From: UBA10649 sp963755335
GTDB lineage: Bacteria > Actinomycetota > Actinomycetes > S36-B12
Assembly: GCA_963755335.1 (NCBI GenBank)
Contig: CAVWJW010000002.1
Location: forward strand, 62,001-126,000
Direction: 5' to 3'
DNA: 64,000 nucleotides
Positions 53,971-64,000 of this stretch are shown in pieces (positions within the stretch are counted from its first letter, which is position 1; each line of letters begins with the position of its first letter). The notes below the pieces were generated by a model. That model was not told the DNA's origin. It saw only the letters and a program-made list of their open reading frames with translations, and made no database searches. Made by a program: the position numbers and the translations under genes.

Positions 53971-55148
53971 GCGGCCCCGGACTCAGGGGCGAGGTCGATG
54001 ACCGGCTGCCAGGTGCGCGAGGACCAGGAGTCGATCAGCGCCTGCTGGACGCTCACGACATCGACCGCCTCGCGGAAGCCCGGCGAGAATGCCGATCCGG
54101 TGGCCATCGCCTCGAGGAAGCAGTAGTCCTCGATGGCCACGAGATCCTCGAACCCGATGGCATTGGCCTGGCCCGGGACGAAGGCCCCGTGGAACGGGAA
54201 TCGGTCTCCACCGAAGATCGTGGTGTAGCCGGTGTTCTTGTCGGTGCCGAGCCGGTAGAACTGCAACTCGTTGATGCGCTCGAAGTTCCAGGCCAGAGCG
54301 CCCTTGGTCCCGTAGACCTCGAACGCGTTCTGGCTCTCCGGGCCGACCGTCGTCCGGCTGACCTCGAAGACCCCCGTCGCCCCGCCCGCGAAGCGGCAGA
54401 GCATGGCGGCGAAGTCCTCGTTCTCGACGTCGCCCTTCGGGTCCTCCGGACGGCCGCGGCCGTAGTGGCTGGCGGCACCGGACGGGAGCGGACGCTGCTT
54501 GATCGTCGTCTCCTTCATGCCGATGACCTCGCTGATCCCGCCCACGAGGAACTGCGCCATGGCGACGGAGTGGCTGAGGATGTCGCTGGTGACGCCGTAG
54601 CCGGCCTCACCCAGCATGAATCGCCAGCTGAGCAGCCCGAGCTCGTCGCTGCCGTACATCGACAGGAAGCGCCCGCGGTAGTGCGTGATCTCACCGAGCT
54701 CGCCGGACGCGATCAGCTCGCGCGCATGCAGCAGGAGGGGGGACCAGACGTAGTTGTAGCCGACCCCCGTGATGACCCCGGCCGCCTTGGCCGCGCGGTA
54801 CGCCTGCACCGTCTGCTTGGGCGTGCCACCGATCGGCTTCTCACTGAAGACCGCCTTGCCCGCCGCGCAGGCCGCCTCGATCATCGGCACATGCAGCATG
54901 TTGGGCGCGGTCACCCAGACGGCGTCCACATCGGGCGCGGCCACCGCCTCACGCCAGTCCTCGACCGCTCGGGCGAAGCCGAAGTCGTCGACCGCGCGCA
55001 CTCGACGACTCTCCTCGGTGTCGGCGCAGACGACCAGCTCAGGCTGGAAGGAGCGCTCGGGGAACAGCGACGGGATGCGCAGCACCGAACGGCTGTGCGC
55101 CTGGCCCATCCACCCCAGGCCCAGCACCGCGATACCCACTCGTGCCAT
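53967..55148 (-). CDS. Gfo/Idh/MocA-family oxidoreductase of inositol cluster
   Basis: The 393-residue protein has the Rossmann motif AVLGLGWMGQAHSRS and the EKP motif VFSEKPIGGTP, followed by a beta-sheet catalytic domain. It is probably a dehydrogenase for an inositol isomer or for a downstream keto-inositol, but no family-specific residue decides which. AAGGG stands 6 bases before the ATG at 55148, which argues against the ATG at 55154. It lies between iolB and iolD. Confidence 0.85.
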   Translation of the reverse strand: MARVGIAVLGLGWMGQAHSRSVLRIPSLFPERSFQPELVVCADTEESRRVRAVDDFGFARAVEDWREAVAAPDVDAVWVTAPNMLHVPMIEAACAAGKAVFSEKPIGGTPKQTVQAYRAAKAAGVITGVGYNYVWSPLLLHARELIASGELGEITHYRGRFLSMYGSDELGLLSWRFMLGEAGYGVTSDILSHSVAMAQFLVGGISEVIGMKETTIKQRPLPSGAASHYGRGRPEDPKGDVENEDFAAMLCRFAGGATGVFEVSRTTVGPESQNAFEVYGTKGALAWNFERINELQFYRLGTDKNTGYTTIFGGDRFPFHGAFVPGQANAIGFEDLVAIEDYCFLEAMATGSAFSPGFREAVDVVSVQQALIDSWSSRTWQPVIDLAPESGAA

Positions 55149-55150
55149 GG

Positions 55151-56044
55151 TCATCCCTTCGTCGTTCGTCCGGCTGCTGACGTCCAAGGCAGCCGCGGAT
55201 CCTGCGGCTGGGTGTCCCACGACTCACGGATCCAGTGGTGGCTCGGGTCGTCGCAAAAGGCCATCGTCCGGTCCGCCCCCGGACCGGCGAGGACGTTGAG
55301 GAAGTACATCGGGTATTCCGGCGGTGCGACGCTCGGTCCGTGGAATCCCTGCGGCACCAGATAGACGTCGCCATCGCGCAGGGTGACAGCCTCGTCGACG
55401 GATCCGTCCACGGTGTAGACGCGGAACAGGCCGGTGCCCGTGGGGTCGCCGTGCGGCGACTCCTCGCGCCCGATCCTGAAGTAGTAGATCTCCTCGTTCG
55501 CCACGGGACAGTCGCCGATGCCGTCATGGCGGTGCGGAGGCCAGGACGACCAGTTGCCCCCGGGCGTGATGACCTCGCAGACATTGATGCGGTCGGCACC
55601 TGGAAACGAGGTCGGCGTGGCGATGTTCGTGACTTGGCGCGTCGCCCGGCCACCACCGCGCACCTCGACAGGAACCCGATCGGCCGGCACGTGGGCGACG
55701 GGGAACCGTCGCTCCGCACGTGCCGTGCAGATCGCTACCTCGCCTGGTCCGCCGGTGAGGGTGAGGACGGAGCCGAGCGGCGCGTACAGCCAGTCCGAGA
55801 CCGATGCGAACACGCCGTCACGGCCCGCGAGGACGAACTCCTCGTCGTCCACCGTCACGGTCACCTCGCGCGCCGACAGCGGCACCACCACGGCCTCGTC
55901 CTCGGCCAGGCGGACCGTCACCGACACGTCGGATTGAAGGGGGATGACGCGAAGGCCGCTGAAGTCCCAGCCCGCTGCCTCAGGTGTGACGAGGGCGTCG
56001 GCGTCCTCGGTCGCCAGCGAGCCGGCAGGCCGCAGCCACGTCAT
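55151..56044 (-). CDS. iolB: 5-deoxy-glucuronate isomerase
   Basis: The 297-residue cupin isomerises 5-deoxy-D-glucuronate to 5-dehydro-2-deoxygluconate. Metal-ligand His and Glu residues are visible in WPPHRHDGIGD and EEIYYFR, with VPQGFHGPS later. The length matches the family. The ATG overlaps the stop of the aldolase-like gene by 4 bp (ATGA). Confidence 0.92.
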   Translation of the reverse strand: MTWLRPAGSLATEDADALVTPEAAGWDFSGLRVIPLQSDVSVTVRLAEDEAVVVPLSAREVTVTVDDEEFVLAGRDGVFASVSDWLYAPLGSVLTLTGGPGEVAICTARAERRFPVAHVPADRVPVEVRGGGRATRQVTNIATPTSFPGADRINVCEVITPGGNWSSWPPHRHDGIGDCPVANEEIYYFRIGREESPHGDPTGTGLFRVYTVDGSVDEAVTLRDGDVYLVPQGFHGPSVAPPEYPMYFLNVLAGPGADRTMAFCDDPSHHWIRESWDTQPQDPRLPWTSAAGRTTKG

Positions 56045-56940
56045 GATCGGCCTCCGTGAACGATGCCCACGGCGCGGCGCACCGCGTCCTCGGTGTCGCC
56101 GCCGGGGGGGTACAGCAGCGCACGACCGGCCACCAGGCCGCGCACGTTCGGCTCTGCCATCGCCGCGTCCCATCTGCCGAACACGGCATCGGCATGCGGC
56201 CCGGGATCGCCTCCGAGCATCAGGATGGGCAGGGTCGTGGCCGCAGCGACCTCGGCCATCCGGTCGGTCCCAGGAACCTTGAGCCACGAATACGCCGACG
56301 ACGACCCGAGACCCGACGCGATGGCGACCACCTTGATGAGGCGATCCACCGACGGGTCGAGTCGGGACTGCCCATCAGCGTCCTTGCGATAGGGCAGCGG
56401 CTCGATCATGCACATCAGCCGGCGATCGGACAGCCCGGTGACCGTGGCCGCGACGGACTCGATGGTGCGCGCCACCGCTGGATCGGACTCGTCGATGCGC
56501 AGGAGGGTCTTGCCGCCATCGAGGCCGTACTCCGCGATGTGGTCGCAGTCGTAGGCGGTCATCCGGTCGTCGAGCTCCCAGGTCGCGCCGATGATGCCAC
56601 CGCGGTTCATCGTGCCGATCGCCAGCCGGTCGTCGAGGGCGCCCAGCCAGGCCAGCTCCTCGAGGAGATCGGCGCTGGCCAGCACGCCGTCCACGCCAGG
56701 CAGCGCCAGGGCGCGCACAAGTCGGTCGAGGAGTCCGAACCGGTCGGCCACGGCAAGCGGATCGGCGTCGACGGCGAGCATCCCGCGAGCAGTGTGGTCA
56801 GCCGCGAGGACGACCAGTCGCCCGTCGGTGCCCGCGACCGTGCGGCGACTGCGCTGGGCGAGTGCCCGTCGCAGGGCGTCGGGATCGAAGATGCGCGCCT
56901 CTAGGAGGGCGCCGTAGTGCTCGCGCGTGAGTGCGGTCAT
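56041..56940 (-). CDS. Aldolase-like (beta/alpha)8 protein of inositol cluster
   Basis: The 299-residue protein belongs to the Cgl0159-type TIM-barrel family found in inositol clusters of actinobacteria. It has LVVLAADHTARGM, GGKTLLRID, YSWLKVPG with a candidate Schiff-base Lys, and LMLGGDPGP near the phosphate site. It may cleave 5-dehydro-2-deoxygluconate-6-phosphate, replacing the class of IolJ, but this is inference from position. It overlaps iolB and iolC by 4 bp each. Confidence 0.78.
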   Translation of the reverse strand: MTALTREHYGALLEARIFDPDALRRALAQRSRRTVAGTDGRLVVLAADHTARGMLAVDADPLAVADRFGLLDRLVRALALPGVDGVLASADLLEELAWLGALDDRLAIGTMNRGGIIGATWELDDRMTAYDCDHIAEYGLDGGKTLLRIDESDPAVARTIESVAATVTGLSDRRLMCMIEPLPYRKDADGQSRLDPSVDRLIKVVAIASGLGSSSAYSWLKVPGTDRMAEVAAATTLPILMLGGDPGPHADAVFGRWDAAMAEPNVRGLVAGRALLYPPGGDTEDAVRRAVGIVHGGRS

Positions 56941-57881
56941 GTCGACTCCTCGATCAGCGTGCGCACGCTGGATTCGGTGGGCATGTCGTCAGCGCAGGTC
57001 AGGCGGGCCGCGACGTAGGCCCCGGCGGCGCTCGCGAAACGGGCAGCGTCGTCGAGGTCCCATCCGGCGAGAAGTCCGTGGCACAGTGCGCCACCGAACG
57101 CGTCACCCGCGCCAAGTCCGCACACCACGGCCACGGGAGTGGGCGCGATCACCCACCGACGACTCTCACTGGCGACCAGCGCACCGGCGGGCCCCTGCTT
57201 GATGATGGCGAGCTGGACGCCTCGGGCCAGCAGCCGGTCGGCAGCCTCCTCGACATCCCGGGACTCGACGGCCATGGCGCACTCGTCGAGGTTGCCCACC
57301 ACCACCGTGGACAGTTCGATCGCGTCGTGCGCGGCCGCACGTGCCGCCTCGACCCCGGGCCACAACGCCGGGCGATAGTCGAGGTCCAGGACTGTGTAGC
57401 GGGCCTTGGCCCGCGTGTTCAGCCAGGTCATGGACGTGCCCGCCGTCGAGCCCGTCGCCAGAGCGCCGAGGCTCATCCACAGCAGGCCGCACCCCCGCAC
57501 CACCGAGTCCGGCAGGTCGGCGGCCAGCAGCTGGGTGTCCGGAGCGGCAGATCCGCGGTAGAAGGCCACCTGGGGCGTCTCGGGCGGGTCGAGCGCGGCG
57601 AGCGCCAGCGGCGTCTGCGCGCCGGAGACCGTGCCGACGTAGTCCGACAGGACGCCGAGGTCGCGCAGGCGCGCCTGCACGTAGCGACCCAGGGCGTCGT
57701 CTCCGACCTTGGTGACGACCGCCGACCGGCGACCCAGACGCGCTGCGGCGACCGCGACGTTGGTCGGGCTGCCCCCCACCGACTTGGTGAACGACTGCTG
57801 CGCCTCGAAGCCGGCGCCCAGCTCTCGCGCATACAGGTCGACGCTGATGCGCCCGATCGTGACGACCTCCGGAACGGCCAT
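56937..57881 (-). CDS. iolC: 5-dehydro-2-deoxygluconokinase
   Basis: The 314-residue PfkB-family sugar kinase phosphorylates 5-dehydro-2-deoxygluconate. It shows VVTIGRISVDLYA, GGSPTNVAVAAARLG for the substrate, and CGLGAGDAFGGALCHGLL with the catalytic Asp. The neighbours fix the role. The ATG at 57881 lies 7 bp downstream of iolE, and its stop overlaps the aldolase-like start. Confidence 0.9.
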   Translation of the reverse strand: MAVPEVVTIGRISVDLYARELGAGFEAQQSFTKSVGGSPTNVAVAAARLGRRSAVVTKVGDDALGRYVQARLRDLGVLSDYVGTVSGAQTPLALAALDPPETPQVAFYRGSAAPDTQLLAADLPDSVVRGCGLLWMSLGALATGSTAGTSMTWLNTRAKARYTVLDLDYRPALWPGVEAARAAAHDAIELSTVVVGNLDECAMAVESRDVEEAADRLLARGVQLAIIKQGPAGALVASESRRWVIAPTPVAVVCGLGAGDAFGGALCHGLLAGWDLDDAARFASAAGAYVAARLTCADDMPTESSVRTLIEEST

Positions 57882-57888
57882 GGTGCCG

Positions 57889-58788
57889 CTAGCCGGCCAA
57901 GGAGGGGGCGACGACGTCGGTCAGGTACTCCATGGAGGTGCGAACCTGGTTGATCGGCCCCTCCCCCTCCTCCGGGAGGCCGTCGGTGATGGCGGTGTCC
58001 TGTTCGATCACGTACCAGCCGTCGTAGCCGCCGCTCTCCAGCGCCTGCACCACGCCGGCGATGTCGACGTCGCCATGGCCCAGGGGCGTGAACAGTCCGG
58101 CCTGCGTGGCCGCCATCAGGCTCGTCTGTCGCGCCAGCACGGATGCGACCATGTCGAGCCGTACGTCCTTGAGGTGGACGTGCCCCACACGGTCCATCGC
58201 CTCCATGGCAAAGGCCACCGGGTCCACCCCGCCGATCGCCAGGTGCCCGGTGTCTAGGCACCAGTGGACGTCGCACGTGTCGAGGACCCGGTTCACGTCA
58301 TCCTTGGTCTCGACAAGCGTCTGGACGTGCGAGTGCAGGACCTGCTCGAGGCCGTGCTCGGCGCAGATCGCGTCGATGATCCCGAGCATCTCGGCCATGT
58401 GGCGCTGCTCCTGCGCACTCAGGGGAGCGGGAATCGACCAGTCGGGGTCGACTACCGCGGCGGTGACGAACTTGGTGGCTCCCGCTCGCTCGAAGAGCGT
58501 CGCTGTCGCCTCCGCCTGCGCGATCGACTGGTCACGGAAGGCGGGATCGTGCAGCACCACCGGCGTGAAACCGCCGAGCAGCGTCATGCCGAATTCGGCC
58601 AGCTCGTTCCTGACCGCATCGGGATCGGTGGGCAGGAATCCGGGGGCGCCGAGCTCGGTGGCGGTGAAACCGAAGCCCGCCATCTCGGTCAGCACCCGTG
58701 GGGTCGGCAGCATGGCGCCCCATCCCGGCACCTCGCAGATGCCCCAGGAGATCGGTGCCGACGCAACGCGATCGAGGAATGCGGCCAT
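57889..58788 (-). CDS. iolE: 2-keto-myo-inositol dehydratase
   Basis: The 299-residue TIM-barrel protein dehydrates 2-keto-myo-inositol. It shows ASAPISWGICEVPGWGAML at the N-terminus, LDTGHLAIGG with metal-ligand Asp and His, and VHLKDVRLD, with a late GWYVIEQD segment. These are the IolE features. AAGGCACTCGCC lies before the ATG at 58788, which is the first gene of the minus-strand arm. Confidence 0.92.
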   Translation of the reverse strand: MAAFLDRVASAPISWGICEVPGWGAMLPTPRVLTEMAGFGFTATELGAPGFLPTDPDAVRNELAEFGMTLLGGFTPVVLHDPAFRDQSIAQAEATATLFERAGATKFVTAAVVDPDWSIPAPLSAQEQRHMAEMLGIIDAICAEHGLEQVLHSHVQTLVETKDDVNRVLDTCDVHWCLDTGHLAIGGVDPVAFAMEAMDRVGHVHLKDVRLDMVASVLARQTSLMAATQAGLFTPLGHGDVDIAGVVQALESGGYDGWYVIEQDTAITDGLPEEGEGPINQVRTSMEYLTDVVAPSLAG

Positions 58789-58803
58789 GGCGAGTGCCTT
58801 CCG

Positions 58804-58817
58804 TTGGAGCGTTCCAA
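58804..58817. promoter_or_regulatory. LacI-type operator in divergent inositol promoter
   Basis: TTGGAGCGTTCCAA is a near-perfect palindrome with the central CG step typical of LacI-family sites (arms TTGGA and TCCAA). It sits in the 83-bp region between iolE and the iolG-like gene. The LacI regulator encoded next to it (59873-60895) is the obvious binder, so it probably represses both arms until an inositol-derived inducer is present. Confidence 0.75.
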
Positions 58818-58871
58818 TTGCGGCTGAATCGTGGCACACTGAGGCGGTATCGCGCAACGTCAGGAGGGCTC

Positions 58872-59876
58872 GTGCGCATCGCCGTCATCGGGGCCGGACG
58901 CATGGGGGCGATCAGGGCCGAGGATCTCATGGCCGACCCGAGGGTCGACGAGGTCCTCATCGCCAACCGCGACGACTCACGCGCCGCCGCCCTGGCAGCC
59001 CGGCTCGGCGCGACGCCGGTGCCGTGGGCATCGATGTCGGACGTCGGTGCGGACGCCACCATCGTGTCCCTCGCCACGGATGCCCATGCCGGCATCCTCG
59101 CGAGCGTTCTGCGTGCCGGTCGTCCAACGCTGTGCGAGAAGCCGATCGCCCTCACGCTCGAGGCGACCGAGCGGGCCATGGCCGAAGCCCGAGATCACGG
59201 CACCACCCTGCAGGTGGGATTCCAGCGCCGATTCGATCCCGGGATCCAGGCAATGCAGGCATGCATGGCGGCCGGCGACCTGGGTGTCATCTACTCGATC
59301 AGCCTGCTCTCGCACGACATCGCCCCGTCCGGGCCCGAGTTCATCGCGGGCAGCGGGGGCATCTTCCGCGACCTGCACGTCCACGACTTCGACATCCTTC
59401 GCTGGCTCAGCGACAGCGAGATCGACACCGTGTACGCGACCGCTGCCGTCCGGGCGCACCACGAGTATGCGCATTTCGACGATGCCGACGTTGCCGTCAT
59501 CCACCTTACGACGACATCCGGCGTGCAGGCAGTCGTGCGCGGAGCCCGTCATGATGCGCTGGGGCATGACGTCCGCATCGAGGCGCACGGGTCCCTCGAC
59601 TCCCTGTCCGCCGGACTGACCTCGCGCACGCCGTTGCGCACGCTCGACGGCGGCCTGGGCACGAACGCCGACGCCTACATGGGCTTCGTCGACCGGTTCC
59701 GCGAGGCGTTCCGGCGCGAGACGGCAGCATTCGTGAGCGTCGTGGCCGGCGCGGCGTCGAACCCCTGCCCCCCGGAAGCCGCGCTCGAGAGCCTCCGCGT
59801 CGCCATCGCCTGCGAGCAGTCGATCACTTCCGGCGGTCCGGTGCGCGTCGCCGAGGTGGGGTCGCAGAAGTCGTGA
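58872..59876 (+). CDS. iolG: Gfo/Idh/MocA dehydrogenase, inositol 2-dehydrogenase-like
   Basis: The 334-residue protein should oxidise myo-inositol to 2-keto-myo-inositol with NAD. It shows VIGAGRMGAIRAEDL, the catalytic EKP segment LCEKPIALT and the inositol dehydrogenase-like GGIFRDLHVHDFDILRWL with Asp and His. GGAGGG stands 5 bases before the GTG at 58872. The gene is translationally coupled to the LacI gene (GTGA). The symbol is used by context and by these motifs; another Gfo/Idh gene lies at 53967. Confidence 0.82.
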   Translation: MRIAVIGAGRMGAIRAEDLMADPRVDEVLIANRDDSRAAALAARLGATPVPWASMSDVGADATIVSLATDAHAGILASVLRAGRPTLCEKPIALTLEATERAMAEARDHGTTLQVGFQRRFDPGIQAMQACMAAGDLGVIYSISLLSHDIAPSGPEFIAGSGGIFRDLHVHDFDILRWLSDSEIDTVYATAAVRAHHEYAHFDDADVAVIHLTTTSGVQAVVRGARHDALGHDVRIEAHGSLDSLSAGLTSRTPLRTLDGGLGTNADAYMGFVDRFREAFRRETAAFVSVVAGAASNPCPPEAALESLRVAIACEQSITSGGPVRVAEVGSQKS

Positions 59877-60891
59877 GCATGCCTGCCCAGCGTCCGACCA
59901 TCCATGACGTTGCCAGGCGTGCCGGCGTGTCCAAGTCCCTGGTCTCCCTGGCCATGCGCGGCTCGCCCAAGGTCAGCGACACCAGCCGGGACGCGATCAT
60001 GCGCGCCGCCGCTGACTTGGGCTATCGGCCGAACGCCGCCGCCCGCAGCCTCGCCGATCGGCGCAGTCGAACCATCGGCGTGCTCGTCCTCGACCTCCAC
60101 AATCCCGTGTTCGCCGAGATCCTCGACGGCGTGCAGTCCGAGGTCCGGGGGCACGGCTACAGCACGATGCTTGTCACCGGGGACGCGAACCCTGACCTTG
60201 AGCGCGCAGAGCTCGACAAGCTCCTCGAGTTCCAGGTCGAGGGTCTCATTCTCGTCTCCCACCGCCTGGCCGCCGCCACCCTTCGTCGGTATGCGGTCGA
60301 AGTCCCCACCGTCGTCGTCACCCGCGATGACATCCATGGACCTCGCATCGACACCATCAGCAACGACGACGTCGCCGGAGCGTCCCTGGCCGTCGCCCAC
60401 CTGGTGCAGCTCGGCCACCGCCGCATCACTCACCTCGCCGGTGGCGACAACCCGGCCGCCGTGCTGCGCGAGCAGGGATACCGCCTCGCGATGAAGCACG
60501 CTGGTCTCGCACGACAGACCTGCGTGGTGGAGGGCGGACTGACCGACGCCGCCGGCTACCTCGCGGCGACGACGGCCCTCGCCCGCGACACGTCGACGAC
60601 GGCGCTGTTCGTGGCCAACGACATCGCGGCCCTCGGCGCGGTGGCGGCGATCGAGGACGCCGGCCGCACGGTGCCGAGTCACGTGTCGGTGATCGGCTAC
60701 GACGGAATCGCACTGGGCGCCCTGCGCACCCTGAGCCTGACGACCGTCGCCCAGCCGCTCGCGCTGATGGGCTCCCTGGCGGCCCGGCGCTTGTTCGCCC
60801 GCATCGAGCGACCGGACGAGCGCGCGCGGCACCTGCGGGTTGACTCCGAGCTGGTCGTGCGCGGATCGACGGCGGCCCCGCCGAGTGGGGA

Positions 60892-60895
<4 letters not shown>
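59873..60895 (+). CDS. LacI-family transcriptional regulator
   Basis: The 340-residue protein has a LacI helix-turn-helix (TIHDVARRAGVSKSLVSLAM), the hinge helix (NAAARSLADRRS), and a periplasmic-binding-protein-like ligand domain ending in VSVIGYDGIALGALRTLSLT. It is coupled to the iolG-like gene and should control the divergent inositol operons through the nearby operator. The inducer is probably an inositol intermediate. The stop TAG shares CTAG with the convergent acetoacetyl-CoA synthetase gene. Confidence 0.9.
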
Positions 60896-62753
<1,858 letters not shown>

Positions 62754-62757
<4 letters not shown>

Positions 62758-64000
62758 CGTGAAGTCACCGGAACGTAGTCGCGGATGTCCTCGCCGACGT
62801 AGACCTGACGGGGACGGCCGATCTTTGTGTCGGGGTCGGCGATCATCTCGCGCCACTGCGCGATCCAGCCCGGCAGGCGACCCAGGGCGAAGAGCACGGT
62901 GAACATCTGCGTCGGGAAGCCCATGGCCTTGTAGATCAGGCCCGTGTAGAAGTCGACATTGGGGTACAGCTTGCGCGAGACGAAGAATTCGTCGGAGAGC
63001 GCGACCTCCTCCAGTCGCAGGGCGATGTCGAGCAGCGGGTCGTGGACGCCGAGCTGGTCGAACACGTCGTGCGCGGTCTTCTTGACGATGGCTGCCCGCG
63101 GGTCGTAGTTCTTGTAGACGCGGTGGCCGAAGCCCATCAGCTTCACGCCGTCCTGGCGGTCCTTGACCTGGCGGATGAACGTGTTGACGCCGCCGCCCTG
63201 GGCCTGGATGTTCTCGAGCATCTCCATGACAGCCTGGTTGGCGCCGCCGTGCAGGGGGCCGAAGAGGGCGTTGATGCCGGCGGACACGGACGCGAACATG
63301 TTCGCGTGCGAGGACCCGACCAGGCGCACGGTCGACGTGGAGCAGTTCTGCTCGTGATCGGCGTGCAGCAGCAGCAGCTGGTTGAGCGCCTTGCGACAGC
63401 ACGGGGTTGACCTCGTACTGCTCGGCCGGGACACCGAACGTCATGCGCATGAAGTTGTCGATGAACCCCAGCGAGTTGTCGGGGTAGAGGAACGGCTGGC
63501 CGACGGCCTTCTTGTGCGCGTAGGCGGCGATGGTGGGGACCTTGGCGAGCAGGCGGATCGTGGAGATCTCGACCTGCCGCTCGTCGAACGGATCGAGGGA
63601 GTCCTGGTAGAACGTGGAAAGCGCCGAGACCGCCGACGACAGGACCGGCATGGGATGCGCGTCGCGCGGGAAGCCGTCGAAGAACCGGCGAAGGTCCTCA
63701 TGCAGCATCGTGTGCGTGCGGATCTGGAACTTGAACTCGTCGAGGGCGTCTGCACTGGGCAGGGCGCCGTAGATCAGCAGGTACGCCGTCTCGAGGAACG
63801 TCGACTGCTGGGCGAGCTGCTCGATCGGGTACCCGCGGTAGCGCAGGATCCCCTTGTCGCCGTCGATGTACGTGATCGCCGACGAGCAGGCAGCGGTGTT
63901 GAGGAAGCCATGGTCCAGCGTCACCCGACCCGTCTGCTTGAGCAGCGGCCCGATATTGATGCCCGACTCTCCGACGGTGGCGGGCACCTCGGCGAGGGGC
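62754..64000 (-). CDS. Citrate synthase, 5' end beyond the window (frameshifted)
   Basis: The protein condenses acetyl-CoA and oxaloacetate to citrate. Visible parts are ITYIDGDKGILRYRGYPIEQ, LHADHEQNCSTSTVR with catalytic His, GPLHGGANQAVMEM, and KLMGFGHRVYKNYDPRA. The N-terminal beta-hairpin domain is missing because it lies past the right edge. The frame changes near 63394; removing one base joins VNPVLS to KALNQLLLLHA, so the gene is one continuous enzyme. The end (VYVGEDIRDYVPVTSR) is of the expected type. Confidence 0.92.

Overview
The window is high-GC DNA from an actinobacterium, most likely Propionibacteriales/Nocardioidaceae, though the family is an inference. The evidence is an actinobacterial-type dapD, a 55-residue DUF3117 protein, a Mycobacterium-like housekeeping block, frequent GTG starts, 4-bp ATGA/GTGA gene overlaps, and start codons preceded by TANNNT plus 6 nt (leaderless transcripts). 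Genes are packed with no gene-free stretch over about 150 bp. I saw no tRNA, rRNA, insertion sequence, phage gene or CRISPR array.

Layout. (1) About 1-34.2 kb is a catabolic island: eight short-chain dehydrogenases (SDRs), two luciferase-like (LLM) oxidoreductases, several SnoaL-like small proteins, a [2Fe-2S] ferredoxin, an acyl-CoA synthetase, an acyl-CoA dehydrogenase, an enoyl-CoA hydratase, a 3-hydroxyacyl-CoA dehydrogenase, a fused isobutyryl-CoA mutase (icmF), two fumarate-reductase/ketosteroid-dehydrogenase-like flavoproteins, a zinc alcohol dehydrogenase, a Rieske oxygenase, a PEP-utilising-type protein without an ATP-binding domain, VOC and DUF3237 proteins, and TetR and MarR regulators. 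The gene set suggests oxidation and beta-oxidation of an alicyclic, terpenoid or branched substrate; the actual substrate cannot be read from the sequence. (2) 34.2-39 kb is a glycerol/polyol operon: FGGY kinase, GlpA-like dehydrogenase with a BFD iron-sulfur domain, a second FAD oxidoreductase and a HAD phosphatase. (3) 39-52.1 kb is a housekeeping block recalling the Rv1201c-Rv1232c region of M. tuberculosis: EamA transporter, MgtE-N/CBS protein, DUF1003, mrp, tatB, htrA, O-methyltransferase, DUF3117, LOG, yceI, a GGDEF-EAL protein, dapE and dapD. (4) 52.1-60.9 kb is a myo-inositol catabolic cluster (iolD, a Gfo/Idh gene, iolB, an aldolase-like gene, iolC and iolE, divergent from an iolG-like gene and a LacI regulator) with a LacI operator between the two arms. 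(5) 60.9-64 kb holds acetoacetyl-CoA synthetase and the 3'-major part of citrate synthase, cut by the right edge.

A strong technical signal runs through the window. Sixteen otherwise well-conserved genes are each interrupted by one or two frameshifts (18 in total), and every one is repaired by removing a single base, usually a G or C. Conserved central genes (citrate synthase, dapD, mrp) are among them, so this most likely reflects insertion-type sequence errors rather than gene decay. Frameshifted genes are therefore annotated as single CDS spans, with the shift position given.

Regulatory sequence worth reading includes a 28-bp motif shared by the acyl-CoA synthetase/acyl-CoA dehydrogenase promoter and the alcohol dehydrogenase promoter, a MarR-like operator at yceI, a LacI operator in the inositol cluster, and a 17-bp dapE/dapD divergent region in which two leaderless promoters appear to share one -10 palindrome.
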